Positions 35,895-46,138 of a stretch of DNA of 64,000 nt are shown in pieces. Made by a program: the position numbers and the translations under genes. The notes below the pieces were generated by a model. The model was not told the DNA's origin. It did not search any database and saw only the letters and a list, made by a program, of their open reading frames with translations. The DNA is taken from the NCBI GenBank assembly GCA_964627455.1, contig CAZVKC010000025.1, forward strand, positions 30,605 through 94,604, given 5' to 3'. Numbering within the stretch: the stretch's first letter is position 1; each line of letters starts with the position of its first letter. This DNA is from F-183 sp964627455. Its GTDB lineage: Bacteria; Acidobacteriota; Terriglobia; Bryobacterales; Bryobacteraceae.

Positions 35895-38405
35895 TTAGTA
35901 CTGCACCGCGTACTGCCCGCTCAAAAACGCCAGATACAGCGCCGTCGTCACGCGTTGATTGTTGTCGTAAGCCGCCTGCAGCGCCTTTGTCATCGAGGTC
36001 CGCAAGGCGGACGTCATGCGCCCGTAGAACAGCCGTTGATTCACCGTGTCGAGCAGCGCATTGATATCGGATGCCGCGGCCTGATACGGCGTCAGATCGA
36101 TCTTCGGATCTCCGTTCGGCGAACCCAGCATCTGATAAATCTCATTGCCAAGCAGCACCGACGTGGTCGGCGTATACACCTGGAACTCGGGTCCGAACAT
36201 CGCCGCGTTATACGGTACGCGATACATCGGCGAGTAGTATCCGAACACCGACGGCGGCGAAGACAGCGGCATCCCCATCGTCGAGAAGATGTACCCGATC
36301 TGCGTCGCCGGCGAGATGGTCCCGCCCATCGCCCGCACAAACGAAACGTAGGCATAAATCGGATCCTTCACGCGTCCGCTGCTCGCGCCCGCCTGGTCAT
36401 TGCGAGCCTCCGCATCGGTCAGGATCGCGCGCACCACCGCTTTCAGATCGCCCCGCACGCCCGCGCCGTTGTCGTTGAACACCTGCGCGACGCGTTGAAT
36501 GTACGCAGGCGTCGGGTTGCTGCACACCATCGCGCGAATCAAGCGCGTCGCCAGAAACGGTCCGACATTCGGATGCTGGAACAGATTGTCGAGCACACCG
36601 TCAAGATCCTGCTGGATCGTCTGCCCGGCCGGCAGCACCGTGCCATTCAGCAGCGTCTTCGATGATGTGTCGTGGTTATTGGGGCGCGCCTCCATCTGCG
36701 GCGCCGAGAAATTCTCCCAGTTGTTGCTCTGCGGCGTGGACCCCGGCTCTGTCGGGTACGTCCAACCCGTCAACGCCAGCGCCACTTGCCGCACGTCTGC
36801 CTGAGTATACGTGGGAACCGGCTTGCCCGCGCCATCGAGTCTGGTCGAACCATCCAGGTTCAACTGCACCAGTCCGATCGTGAACAACTGCATCAGTTCG
36901 CGCGGATAGTTTTCATTGGCGCCACTGCCGAGACCGGGCTTGTTCGAATTCGCGAGATCCAGATACTTGCCCATCTGCGGGCTCAGCGTGATGTCCTTCA
37001 ACAGGTTCCTGTAATTGCCAAACGCATACTTGCTGAGCAACTGCAGGTACGGCACGTACTCGTCCGGATAGATGTTCTTGTTGGCCGAAATCACGATCAC
37101 GCCGCCCAGCGCCCAGGCAACGCGCTGCCGCAACTGATCCGGAGCCGTCGCCAACCGGTTCAACGTCTGCGCCCCAACCTCGGACATCCCGGCCGACATG
37201 GGGATCACCGTCTCCGGCATTGCGAACTGCTCATCCAACCACACGTTGACGCCCTTCTGCTGCACATCCGCAATCGCCTGCTGCGTAGGTCCAAACGCAG
37301 CCTGTTCCAGAAACCGCGCCGCAGCCGTATACGCGGGAGTCACCGGCGGCAGCGGAGGCGTCTGCAGCGTCACCGCCGCTTGCGCATATCGCGTCGAATC
37401 GGCCGTACTCGTTGCTCGAATCACGACAGAACTGCCACCAGCGGGCATCGTCGCCGGCGCCGTGTACAAACCCGCAGCCGTAATCGTACCCGCCGTCGCC
37501 GTCCAGGTCACCGCCATATTCGAAGTGAACTGCTGTGTCGCGCCCAGCGTCACCGTCGCTGTCGATGGCGTGACGGACACTGGAGCCAACTGCAGCGTGA
37601 CGCTTGCCTGCGCGTACTTCGTCGGATCCGCCGTGCTCGTCGCGCGAACCGTCACCGCGGATCCCGAAGCGGGCATCGTCGCCGGAGCAGTATACAAACC
37701 AGCCGCCGTGATCGTTCCGGCCGTCGCTGTCCACGTCACCGGGTTGTTCGCGGTGAACTGCCGTGTCGCACCCAGCGTCACGTTTGCACTCGTAGGCGAC
37801 ACCGTCACCGTGATCGGCGCCGCCGCGCCAACCGTCACATTCACAGGCTGGCTGATCACCCCCCCGGGATTCGGATGCGCCACCGTGACCGCATAAGTAC
37901 CCGCCGCGGCAAACGTCCCGCGCGCCTTCAGCGATGTCGAACTCACATAGGTCGTCGGCCATGCCACGCCATTCACGCGCACCACCGCGCTCGCCAGGAA
38001 CGCGCTGCCGTTCAAGCTGATGTCCACTTGCGCTCCCGCGGCCAGACCGGTCGGATACACACTCCACACCCAGGGAACCGGCTGGGTGATCGTCACCGTC
38101 GCCGCGCCGGTGATGGTCGGATACGCAGTACTCGTCGCCTGCACCTGCACGACGTTATTCGCCGGAATTACAACTGGCGCCGTATACAAGCCAGCCTGCG
38201 TCACCGTACCAACCGTCGTATTCCCACCCAGCACCCCGTTGACCGACCACTTGATCGTGTTCGGCGAAAGCGGAACATACGCAGTAAATTGCCGCGTCGT
38301 CCCCTTCTCGACGCTCTCCGTCGTGTGATACACCACGATCTGAGCCTGTGCCGTACCCGCTGCCATCCAAAACAAAATCGACCCGATTTGTGAAATCAGC
38401 CGCAT
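35895..38405 (-). CDS. Secreted DUF1800 protein with N-terminal Ig-like repeats
   Basis: An 836-residue exported protein (signal peptide to about 22). Residues 23-345 hold Ig/BIG-like modules with the repeated signature TVTQAGLYTAPVVIPA / TITAAGLYTAPATMPA. The two copies at DNA 37375-37560 and 37590-37790 are close duplicates. The remainder is DUF1800, with FLEQAAFGPTQQAI, NYPRELMQLFTIGL and ALTGWTYP, and a late QMLGSPNGDPK block. AAGGAG lies 11 bases before the ATG. The neighbouring DUF1501 gene is its standard partner. The Ig stalk suggests display away from the outer membrane. Confidence 0.9.
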   Translation of the reverse strand: MRLISQIGSILFWMAAGTAQAQIVVYHTTESVEKGTTRQFTAYVPLSPNTIKWSVNGVLGGNTTVGTVTQAGLYTAPVVIPANNVVQVQATSTAYPTITGAATVTITQPVPWVWSVYPTGLAAGAQVDISLNGSAFLASAVVRVNGVAWPTTYVSSTSLKARGTFAAAGTYAVTVAHPNPGGVISQPVNVTVGAAAPITVTVSPTSANVTLGATRQFTANNPVTWTATAGTITAAGLYTAPATMPASGSAVTVRATSTADPTKYAQASVTLQLAPVSVTPSTATVTLGATQQFTSNMAVTWTATAGTITAAGLYTAPATMPAGGSSVVIRATSTADSTRYAQAAVTLQTPPLPPVTPAYTAAARFLEQAAFGPTQQAIADVQQKGVNVWLDEQFAMPETVIPMSAGMSEVGAQTLNRLATAPDQLRQRVAWALGGVIVISANKNIYPDEYVPYLQLLSKYAFGNYRNLLKDITLSPQMGKYLDLANSNKPGLGSGANENYPRELMQLFTIGLVQLNLDGSTRLDGAGKPVPTYTQADVRQVALALTGWTYPTEPGSTPQSNNWENFSAPQMEARPNNHDTSSKTLLNGTVLPAGQTIQQDLDGVLDNLFQHPNVGPFLATRLIRAMVCSNPTPAYIQRVAQVFNDNGAGVRGDLKAVVRAILTDAEARNDQAGASSGRVKDPIYAYVSFVRAMGGTISPATQIGYIFSTMGMPLSSPPSVFGYYSPMYRVPYNAAMFGPEFQVYTPTTSVLLGNEIYQMLGSPNGDPKIDLTPYQAAASDINALLDTVNQRLFYGRMTSALRTSMTKALQAAYDNNQRVTTALYLAFLSGQYAVQY

Positions 38406-38568
38406 GAATGAGGACGCTCCTTATGAAGATCCATGTCCCGAGTGATCGGGATTTTCTCAAACCTCCAAGCGGGTGAATCCGCCGCAACCTGCCACAAAAA
38501 ACGACATCTCAGGTTTCATATGGCGAACACGCGGCGAATTTCGTACGACCCTTAGGAACCCTGGAAAT

Positions 38569-39957
38569 ATGCGAAAATCGACCATCCGTATGGATCCCAG
38601 CCTCTACAACGAGGACCTCGCGCCGGTTCCACAAGCCAGGCGCACCTGGGGCGTCTACAGTTACGCCTCGCTCTGGGTCGCGATGAGCGTCTGCATCCCG
38701 ACCTATATGCTCGCTTCCGGCCTCATCGCCGGAGGCATGAACTGGTGGCAGGCCGTCGGAACCATCCTGCTCGGCAATCTCATCGTGCTGGTCCCGATGC
38801 TGCTCAACGCGCATGCCGGCGCCGCGTATGGCATCCCCTTCCCGGTCTTTGTACGCGCGTCGTTCGGCGTCCGCGGAGCAAACATTCCTGCTGTTTTACG
38901 TGCGCTCGTCGCCTGCGGATGGTTTGGCATCCAAACCTGGATCGGCGGCCAGGCGATCCAGTCCATGATCTCGATCCTCTGGCCCGCCGCCAGTGGCGAA
39001 CGACTCGTGTGGATCTGCTTCTTCGGCTTCTGGCTGTTGAACATGCTCGTCATCTGGATGGGCATCGAAACCATACGCTTCCTCGAAGGCATCGGCGCGC
39101 CCTTCATGCTCGGCGTCGGCGTACTGCTGCTCTGGTGGATGACCAGCAGGGCCGGAGGTTTCGGCCCCGTGCTCAGCGCGCCCGGCAAGTTCCAGTCGGC
39201 GGCAGAATTCTGGCGCTTCTTCGTACCCTCACTCACCGGCATGGTCGGCTTCTGGGCCACCGTCGCGCTCAACATCCCCGACTTCACCCGCTACGCCAAG
39301 GGCCAGCGCGAACAGATGCTCGGCCAGGCTCTGGGACTCCCCACCGCCATGACGCTCTACGCCTTCATCGGTGTCGCCGTCACGTCCGCATCGGTCGTGT
39401 TGTTCGGCGAAGCCATCTGGGATCCCGTCGCATTGATCGGCCGCTTCCGCGAACCCGTGCTCGCGTTCATCGCCTTGATCGCCATCCTTCTCGCGACGCT
39501 CAACACCAACGTCGCGGCCAACGTCGTCTCGCCCTCGAACGACTTCTCGAACCTCAACCCGCGCCTCATCTCCTTCCGCACCGGCGGCATGATCACGGGC
39601 GTCATCGGCATTCTGCTCATGCCCTGGAAACTACTCACCGACTACAGCGCCTACATCTTCGGATGGCTCGTCGGATACTCCGGCCTGCTCGGACCCATCG
39701 CCGGCGTCATGATCGCGGACTACTTCGTTATCCGCAAACGCCGTCTCCAGGTCGATGATCTCTACCGCCGCGGCGGCGTCTACGAATATCGCAATGGCGT
39801 CAATCCCGCCGCGCTGTGGAGCCTCGCCGGCGGCATCGTCATCGCGCTCCTGGGACTCGCCCTTCCGCCCCTGCGCTGGCTCTACGATTACGCCTGGTTC
39901 GCGGGATTCACCGTCGCCGGAGGATTGTACAGATTACTCATGCGCGGTTCACGCTAG
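38569..39957 (+). CDS. NCS1 family nucleobase/hydantoin permease
   Basis: Starting at the ATG at 38569 gives 462 residues with about twelve membrane helices. Typical NCS1 features are the start SLYNEDLAPVP, helix 1 with YSYASLWVAMSV, GNLIVLVPMLLNAHAGAAYG and FPVFVRASFGVRGANIPA, and the segment NIPDFTRYAKGQ. Members import uracil, cytosine, purines, allantoin or hydantoins. Given the uracil-degrading genes at 16.8-22.1 kb in the same genome, uracil or another pyrimidine is a reasonable but unproven cargo. The AI-2E gene follows 18 bases later. Confidence 0.9.
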   Translation: MRKSTIRMDPSLYNEDLAPVPQARRTWGVYSYASLWVAMSVCIPTYMLASGLIAGGMNWWQAVGTILLGNLIVLVPMLLNAHAGAAYGIPFPVFVRASFGVRGANIPAVLRALVACGWFGIQTWIGGQAIQSMISILWPAASGERLVWICFFGFWLLNMLVIWMGIETIRFLEGIGAPFMLGVGVLLLWWMTSRAGGFGPVLSAPGKFQSAAEFWRFFVPSLTGMVGFWATVALNIPDFTRYAKGQREQMLGQALGLPTAMTLYAFIGVAVTSASVVLFGEAIWDPVALIGRFREPVLAFIALIAILLATLNTNVAANVVSPSNDFSNLNPRLISFRTGGMITGVIGILLMPWKLLTDYSAYIFGWLVGYSGLLGPIAGVMIADYFVIRKRRLQVDDLYRRGGVYEYRNGVNPAALWSLAGGIVIALLGLALPPLRWLYDYAWFAGFTVAGGLYRLLMRGSR

Positions 39958-39975
39958 AGTAGAAATACACTCGAA

Positions 39976-41211
39976 ATGCCGGTTCTGACGCCGCCCAACC
40001 CGCCGCAGCAGCCGCAGCCGCCATCGGCCACCGGGGAGTTCTCCGCAACCGGGCAGTTCCGCGCGGGTTCGTCGTCGACCAACACCCCGCCGCTTGGCTA
40101 CCGCCTCAGCCTCGCGACCATCGCGGCCACCGCTGCGGTCGCACTTCTGTACTTCGGACGCGTCTTCTTTATCACTGTCATCATCGCGGTGATCATCGCG
40201 TTTCTGCTCGACCCGGTCGTACTCTTCTTCATGAAGCTGCGCCTCGGCCGCGGACCTGCCAGCTTCGTCGTCTGCAGTCTCGCCGTGCTCGTCTTGTACC
40301 TCGGCATACTGGGACTCGTCACCGAAACAGCCTCGCTTGCCGAAGACGTCCCAACCTATTCGGAACGAATCAGCGTACTCGCCGACCAAGCCATCGCCAG
40401 ACTCGAAGATTTCGAGAAAGGCGTCACCGCCGCGATCTTCCCCAAGCGCGCCAAACCTCCCGAGCCAACGCCCGTCGACCCGCGTAACAAGCGCCGCCGC
40501 ATCCCCGACCCGGCGCCTCCCCCGGCTCTGCCCGGCGCAATTCAGGAAGTGCGCATTCGTCCCGAACCAACGCCGCTCTACAAGATCGTCTACGACTACG
40601 TCTCGTCGCTGTACAACGTCCTGTTGATGGCGTCATTCGTGCCGTTCCTCGTCTACTTCATGCTCGCCTGGCGCGATCATCTGCGTACGCGATTCATCTC
40701 GATCTTCCGCGGCGAACTCCGGCTATCCGCCGCCGAAGGCTGGCATCGCATCGCCGACGTTGCGCGCGCTTACGTATTCGGCAACTTCATGCTCGGTATC
40801 CTGCTCGGAGTCGCGAGTTCGATTTTCTTCGCCTCTGTGCGCCTTCCATATTGGTTGCTGGTCGGACCTCTCAGCGGATTCCTCAGCCTCGTCCCTTATC
40901 TCGGACTTCCACTCGCCATCATCCCGCCGCTCATCGCCGCATTGCCCGTGCACAGCGATCCGGCGATGTACGTCTTCATCGGCGGCGTCGTATCCCTGCT
41001 GCACCTGCTCGCCCTGAACCTCGTCTATCCGAAGTTCGTCGGCTCTCGCGTGCACCTCAATCCACTCGTGGTTACGCTCGCGCTCATGTTCTGGGGCACT
41101 CTCTGGGGCGGCATCGGACTCCTGCTCGCGGTCCCCATCACCGCCGGCATCAAGGCTGTGTTCGATTCCGTCGACAGTCTCAAACCCTACGGCAAACTCC
41201 TCGGCGACTGA
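39976..41211 (+). CDS. AI-2E family membrane transporter (PerM/YdiK type)
   Basis: The 411-residue protein has a proline- and threonine-rich cytoplasmic head of about 45 residues and two helices (to about 110). A charged central stretch is rich in Pro/Arg (KRAKPPEPTP, KRRRIPDPAPPPALP), and a C-terminal helical bundle carries LVPYLGLPLAIIPPLIAAL and LNPLVVTLALMFWGTLWG. The family exports small molecules or ions; the AI-2 name is historical. Same strand and close spacing suggest cotranscription with the NCS1 gene. Confidence 0.88.
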   Translation: MPVLTPPNPPQQPQPPSATGEFSATGQFRAGSSSTNTPPLGYRLSLATIAATAAVALLYFGRVFFITVIIAVIIAFLLDPVVLFFMKLRLGRGPASFVVCSLAVLVLYLGILGLVTETASLAEDVPTYSERISVLADQAIARLEDFEKGVTAAIFPKRAKPPEPTPVDPRNKRRRIPDPAPPPALPGAIQEVRIRPEPTPLYKIVYDYVSSLYNVLLMASFVPFLVYFMLAWRDHLRTRFISIFRGELRLSAAEGWHRIADVARAYVFGNFMLGILLGVASSIFFASVRLPYWLLVGPLSGFLSLVPYLGLPLAIIPPLIAALPVHSDPAMYVFIGGVVSLLHLLALNLVYPKFVGSRVHLNPLVVTLALMFWGTLWGGIGLLLAVPITAGIKAVFDSVDSLKPYGKLLGD

Positions 41212-41265
41212 CCAGACTCACATGGATTTTGGTCTACTGGAACTAGTCGCATTTTTTCTCATTCC

Positions 41266-43278
41266 ATGAACAGCAACCCGCTTCTCTCAGGCGAATATCG
41301 CATCCCGTTTGACCGAATTCTACCCGAGCATGTTTTACCGGCCGTCGATGCCCTGCTCGAGGACGCGCGCCGCCAGATGGCCGCGATCCCAAACACTTCC
41401 GGACCCCGCACCTACGACAACACGATGCTCTGGCTCGACAACTTCACCGAGAAGCTCGAGTACGCCATGGGCATCGTTGGACACCTCGAGTCCGTCGCCA
41501 CGACCCCTGAGTTGCGTGAGGCCTACAACGCGGTCCAGCCTCTCGTCGCCGAGTTTTACTCGAGCCTTCGCCTCGATGAGGGCCTGTGGAAGGTGATCAA
41601 GGAATACGCTGCAACGGACGAAGCGAAATCCCTCACAGGCGCCCGCAAACGCTATCTGCAAAAAACCGTCGACAGTTTTATCCGCAATGGCGCGGAACTC
41701 GACGCAGCCGGCAAACAAAAGCTCCGTGAAATCGACGTCGAGCTGGCGCGCATCACAACAAAATTTGCAGAAAATGTTTTGGACTCCACCAACGAGTTCG
41801 AACTCATCGTCACCGACGAGGCGAAACTTGCGGGACTCCCGGCCAGCGCCGTCGAAGCCGCCCGCCATAGCGCTCAGTCCAAAGGCAAAGAAGGTTGGCG
41901 CTTCACCCTGCAGGCGCCCAGCTACCTCGCCGTGATGACGTATCTCGACGATGCCGGAATTCGCGAGAAGATGTACCGCGCCTACAACCGGCGCGCCGCC
42001 GCGGATCCACACAACAACGCTGCGCTCATCCCCGAGATTCTGCGCCTGCGCCGCGAGAAGGCGAACCTGCTCGGCTTCGCGGACTTCTCCGATTTCATCC
42101 TCGCCGATCGCATGGCCAAGACCGGCGAAAGCGCGCAGAGCTTCCTCGAGAACATCCGCCAGCGGACCGTCGCCTTCTTCGAAAAAGAGAACGCGGAGCT
42201 GAAAGCCTTCGCCGGCAATCGCGAACTGCCGCCGTGGGACGTCTCCTATTACGCCGAAAAGATGCGCCTCGCACTCTATGACTTCGACGAAGAAGAACTG
42301 CGGCCCTACTTCCCTGTCGACCAGGTCATGAAGGGGATGTTCGATATCTTCTCGCGCCTGTTCGGCATCCGCGTCACAGAAGAGACCGGCGTCCCCGGTT
42401 GGGATCCCGCCGTCAAGTACTACCGCATCGAAGACAAAGCCTCCGGCCTGTGGCTCGGCTGTTTCTACGCCGACTGGTTCCCCCGCGAAAACAAGCGCGG
42501 CGGCGCATGGATGGACGCCTTCGTCGCGGGCAATCCCGATGCGGGACGTCCGCACCTCGGCCTCATCTGCGGCAACATGACGCAACCCGTCGGCGACAAA
42601 CCCGCGCTCCTCACGCACAACGAAGTCGAAACGATCTTCCACGAATTCGGACACCTGCTGCATCACTGCCTGAGCCGCGTCGATGTGCGGTCACTCGCCG
42701 GCACGCAAGTCGCCTGGGACTTCGTCGAACTCCCCTCGCAGATGTTCGAGAACTGGTGCTGGGAACGGGAATCGCTGAACCTCTTCGCGCGCCACTATCA
42801 GACCGGTGAGCCGATCCCCGACGATCTCTTCAATAAGATGCAGCGCGCCAAGAACTATCGCAGCGCCGCCGCGCAGATGCGCCAGTTGAGCTTTGGCATC
42901 ACCGACCTCACGCTGCATCGCAGTTGGAACGCCGAGCGCGACGGCGATGTCGTGCAGTTCGCCCGCAAACTCGGACAACCCTTCTCGATGGCGGAGTTCC
43001 CCGAAGACTACTCCATGATCACGAGCTTCACGCACTTGTTTGCCAGCCCCGTCGCGTACGGCTCCGGCTACTACTCGTACAAGTGGGCCGAGGTCCTCGA
43101 TGCGGATGCGTTCACGCGCTTCCAGAAGGAAGGCTTGTTCAACGAAAAGACCGGCGTGGAATTCCGCGACCGGTTGCTCGCGCGCGGCGACAGCGAAGAT
43201 CCGGCGGAACTCTATCGCAGTTTCATGGGGCGCGATCCCGATGTCACGGCGTTGTTCGTGCGTTCGGGCCTACAGTAG
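41266..43278 (+). CDS. M3 family oligopeptidase (PrlC/Dcp-like)
   Basis: A 670-residue cytoplasmic zinc peptidase. The M3 active site HEFGHLLHH lies near residue 459, with the downstream Glu of the zinc site in WDFVELPSQMFENW. There is no signal peptide. M3 enzymes trim short peptides of about 6-18 residues. Length and C-terminal YYSYKWAEVLDADAF match oligopeptidase A and peptidyl-dipeptidase Dcp; I cannot choose between the two. The stop overlaps that of the convergent glycosyltransferase by nine bases. Confidence 0.94.
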   Translation: MNSNPLLSGEYRIPFDRILPEHVLPAVDALLEDARRQMAAIPNTSGPRTYDNTMLWLDNFTEKLEYAMGIVGHLESVATTPELREAYNAVQPLVAEFYSSLRLDEGLWKVIKEYAATDEAKSLTGARKRYLQKTVDSFIRNGAELDAAGKQKLREIDVELARITTKFAENVLDSTNEFELIVTDEAKLAGLPASAVEAARHSAQSKGKEGWRFTLQAPSYLAVMTYLDDAGIREKMYRAYNRRAAADPHNNAALIPEILRLRREKANLLGFADFSDFILADRMAKTGESAQSFLENIRQRTVAFFEKENAELKAFAGNRELPPWDVSYYAEKMRLALYDFDEEELRPYFPVDQVMKGMFDIFSRLFGIRVTEETGVPGWDPAVKYYRIEDKASGLWLGCFYADWFPRENKRGGAWMDAFVAGNPDAGRPHLGLICGNMTQPVGDKPALLTHNEVETIFHEFGHLLHHCLSRVDVRSLAGTQVAWDFVELPSQMFENWCWERESLNLFARHYQTGEPIPDDLFNKMQRAKNYRSAAAQMRQLSFGITDLTLHRSWNAERDGDVVQFARKLGQPFSMAEFPEDYSMITSFTHLFASPVAYGSGYYSYKWAEVLDADAFTRFQKEGLFNEKTGVEFRDRLLARGDSEDPAELYRSFMGRDPDVTALFVRSGLQ

Positions 43279-44307
43279 GCCCTGGTAACAGTTCCAGGTT
43301 TCCTGCGCGGCGCGGAACCACGTAAAGGTCTGCGCCCGCGCCCAACCCATATCACGCAACTGATTGCGCAATCCGGGTACGGCGGTGAGCGTGCGCAGCG
43401 CTTCGGCGATCGAACCCGTGTGTTTGGGATCCACCAGGATCGCAGCATTGCCCGCGACCTCTTTCAATGCGGACCCATCCGACGTGATCACCGGCAACCC
43501 GTGTGACATCGCCTCGATCACCGGAATCCCGAAGCCTTCATCGAGCGACGGAAAGGCGAGGATCCGCGAGGTCCGGTACAACTCGATCAGCCGCTCGTCC
43601 TCGACATAGCCCGTGATCTCGATGCGGTTCACGGCCTTGCTCGCCTTCACGCGAGCCACCACTTCCTCGCCTGCAAAGCCGCTCGCAGATCCGGCAAGGA
43701 TCAACTTCCAATCCTCCGGCGCAGCGGCCTCAAAGGCCTCAATCAACCGCTCGACATTCTTGCGTTTCTGCAGCGCGCCGACATGCAGGATCACATTCTG
43801 CCGCTGCTGCTCACCCGGAGGCGGCATCTTCGGCAGGTACACGCCGTGATGCACGACGTGAATCGGAACCTGTGGCCGAAGCAGTTCGCGCACCAGGTCG
43901 CCCGTGTACTTCGACACCGCGATGATGAGGTCCGAACGCTCCGCCGCGCGCCGTGCCTGCTCCGTAAACTTCGCGCGGAAATCCGGCGTCGAATACTCGC
44001 CAGTTAAAACAAAAAGGTCATGAAATGTTGTAACGACCGGAACCGTCTTCGAAGGAAATTCGACCCGCTGATTCAGCGCATGAAACAGCCGCGCTTTAGG
44101 AACCTTTGAATACCGCAGCAAACGCCGCGAAGCATTCGACGGGATCCGGTCATTCAGACTGCGCAGGATGCGATGCGGCCGGTAGCACCACAGGAACTTC
44201 GTTTCCGGATGCGCCTCCGCCAAACCCCACAGGATCTCGCGTGAGTACACACCAACTCCGGACAGATGCTCGCCGACGGAGTAGGTGGCGTCGAGCGCGA
44301 TCGACAC
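43270..44307 (-). CDS. Family 4 (GT-B) glycosyltransferase
   Basis: A GTG start at 44307 is chosen because it shares a base with the upstream stop (TAGTG) and gives the typical opening SIALDATYSVGEHLSGVGVYSRE. The 345-residue protein has the GT4 nucleotide-sugar motif SLDEGFGIPVIEAMSHGLPVI and HVGALQKRKNVERLIEAF. It probably adds a sugar during surface polysaccharide or glycolipid synthesis; donor and acceptor are unknown. It is the last gene of the run MLE-type enzyme, purA, dinB, glycosyltransferase. Confidence 0.9.
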   Translation of the reverse strand: MSIALDATYSVGEHLSGVGVYSREILWGLAEAHPETKFLWCYRPHRILRSLNDRIPSNASRRLLRYSKVPKARLFHALNQRVEFPSKTVPVVTTFHDLFVLTGEYSTPDFRAKFTEQARRAAERSDLIIAVSKYTGDLVRELLRPQVPIHVVHHGVYLPKMPPPGEQQRQNVILHVGALQKRKNVERLIEAFEAAAPEDWKLILAGSASGFAGEEVVARVKASKAVNRIEITGYVEDERLIELYRTSRILAFPSLDEGFGIPVIEAMSHGLPVITSDGSALKEVAGNAAILVDPKHTGSIAEALRTLTAVPGLRNQLRDMGWARAQTFTWFRAAQETWNCYQGLL

Positions 44308-44819
44308 TACGGCGTTTTCTCTCCATGCGACGGATTCTTCAGGTGCGTATAGAAGCCGAGTTCTTCGCCCGTCAGGAACTTGGTCGCGAAGATGATCTGC
44401 CCGGTGTGCTGCGAGAAGTGCTCGACCACATGATAGATCGCCTCGCACTTCGTGATGTCGTACTTCTGCACGTGAGTCATCGACTCGAGGTCCGCGGGAG
44501 TCAACGCGTGGATCACCGCAACAGCCTCGTTCACGACGCCCTGCAGACGGGCTTGCAGTTCCGCCACGGGAACCCCGCCGCGCGCGTTGAATTCATCATC
44601 GCGCTGGCGGATGTCCGGCGCGCCGCCCACGCCGTGGCAGATCCACTGCCGGACATTGCCGCACAAATGCAGAACCAGGTTTCCGATCGCGTTGGCGTTC
44701 TCCGAGCCGCGCGCCCACACCTGCTCGTCCGTCAGTTTGGACATACAGACGCCGATGCGCTCCGTCAGCTGCAGCAGCTTGCGGCTCGAGAACTCGATGA
44801 AAACCTGGTCAACGGTCAT
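44307..44819 (-). CDS. DinB-family putative metal-dependent protein
   Basis: A 170-residue four-helix-bundle protein of the DinB/DUF1572 group. Likely metal histidines are in NLVLHLCGN, YHVVEHFSQH and the same helix (His, His, His). In relatives this fold houses thiol-dependent transferases (bacillithiol or mycothiol), though most members are uncharacterised. It overlaps purA by four bases (ATGA) and the glycosyltransferase by one (TAGTG), so all three are translationally linked. Confidence 0.85.
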   Translation of the reverse strand: MTVDQVFIEFSSRKLLQLTERIGVCMSKLTDEQVWARGSENANAIGNLVLHLCGNVRQWICHGVGGAPDIRQRDDEFNARGGVPVAELQARLQGVVNEAVAVIHALTPADLESMTHVQKYDITKCEAIYHVVEHFSQHTGQIIFATKFLTGEELGFYTHLKNPSHGEKTP

Positions 44820-46117
44820 AACAATTTGGACAGCTTCGAACCTTCGCGAACCAGCGTCTCGTTGCGCTCCGGTCCCGTGGACACGCAGCCGACTTCAACA
44901 CCCGTCCGTTCTTCAAGCAGGTCGACATAGCGGCGCGCCGCGGCAGGCAGCGCGTCAAAGCTCGTAACGCCGCGCGTCGAAGTCTGCCAGCCCGGGATCC
45001 GCTCATACACCGCTTCGATCGACTCGATACCGCGATTGGTCGCCGGCATTGTATCGATCAACTCACCGTTGATCTTGTAGCCGACGCACACCGGGATCTC
45101 GGCCAGTTCATCCAGCACGTCCAGCTTGGTGATGATCAGGCTGTCGAAACCGTTGACCGCGGCCGTATACTGCAGCAGCGGCACGTCGAACCAGCCGCAG
45201 CGCCGCGGACGTCCGGTCACCGAACCAAACTCGTTGCCGCGCTTGCGAATCAGGTCGCCCATCTCATCGTGGCTTTCCGACGGGAACGGACCCGCGCCCA
45301 CGCGCGTGATATACGCCTTCGAAACGCCGATGATGCCATTGATCTTCGTCGGAGGCACGCCCACTCCCGTGCAAGCGCCGCCCGCCGCCGCGCTCGACGA
45401 CGTGACGAACGGATAGGTGCCGTGGTCGATGTCGAGCATCGTGCCCTGCGCGCCTTCGAACAGGATCCGCTTGCCGCTCTTCATCGCGCCGTTCAACAGG
45501 ATCGCCGTGTCGCGAACCAGCGGCTCGATGCGCGCCGCGATCGCGTCGTACTGCGCGCGGATCGCCTTGTAGTCCAGCGTCTCGTGAATACCGAACGCCT
45601 CAGCGAGCGTGTGCTTGTCTTCGCACAGCGTCGCGTACAGCGCGTCGAACGATTCCTTGTCGTAGAGATCGGCGATGCGGATGCCGCGGCGCCCGATCTT
45701 GTCTTCATAACAAGGACCGATGCCGCGCGACGTCGTGCCGATCGAAGTGCGGTCCGGCCGCGCTTCGGACATCTTCTCGACCATGCGGTGGAACGGGAAG
45801 ATCACGTGCGCGCGATTCGAAATCGCAAGCTGTCCGCGGACGTCGATGCCCGCTGCTTCCAGTTGGTCCATTTCGCTGACCAGCGCCGCGAGGTCGATCA
45901 CCACGCCGTTGCCGATCACCGCCAGCACACCCTTGCGCAGGATGCCGCTGGGAATCAATTTGAGGACGTACTTCGTCTCCCCGATGTACACGGTGTGGCC
46001 CGCGTTGTGGCCGCCCTGATAGCGCGCCACGATATCGAACCGGTCCGAAAACAGGTCGACAATCTTACCTTTTCCTTCGTCGCCCCACTGCGCGCCGAGG
46101 ACAATCACATTACTCAT
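44816..46117 (-). CDS. purA: Adenylosuccinate synthetase
   Basis: A 433-residue PurA, which makes adenylosuccinate from IMP, aspartate and GTP in AMP biosynthesis. Key motifs are GAQWGDEGKGK at the N-terminus, GGHNAGHTVY (catalytic His), IGTTSRGIGPCYEDK, FEGAQGTMLDIDHGTYPFVTSS and the GTP-site TRGVTSFDALP region. Length is normal for the family. It follows the enolase-superfamily gene by 21 bases and precedes dinB with an overlap. Confidence 0.97.
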   Translation of the reverse strand: MSNVIVLGAQWGDEGKGKIVDLFSDRFDIVARYQGGHNAGHTVYIGETKYVLKLIPSGILRKGVLAVIGNGVVIDLAALVSEMDQLEAAGIDVRGQLAISNRAHVIFPFHRMVEKMSEARPDRTSIGTTSRGIGPCYEDKIGRRGIRIADLYDKESFDALYATLCEDKHTLAEAFGIHETLDYKAIRAQYDAIAARIEPLVRDTAILLNGAMKSGKRILFEGAQGTMLDIDHGTYPFVTSSSAAAGGACTGVGVPPTKINGIIGVSKAYITRVGAGPFPSESHDEMGDLIRKRGNEFGSVTGRPRRCGWFDVPLLQYTAAVNGFDSLIITKLDVLDELAEIPVCVGYKINGELIDTMPATNRGIESIEAVYERIPGWQTSTRGVTSFDALPAAARRYVDLLEERTGVEVGCVSTGPERNETLVREGSKLSKLL

Positions 46118-46138
46118 TTGTATTGGAGCCCAAACATT

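Noticed and set aside
36672..38393. 573-codon plus-strand frame opposite the DUF1800 gene
   Set aside because: Extremely Arg/His-rich shadow of the Ig-repeat coding region.
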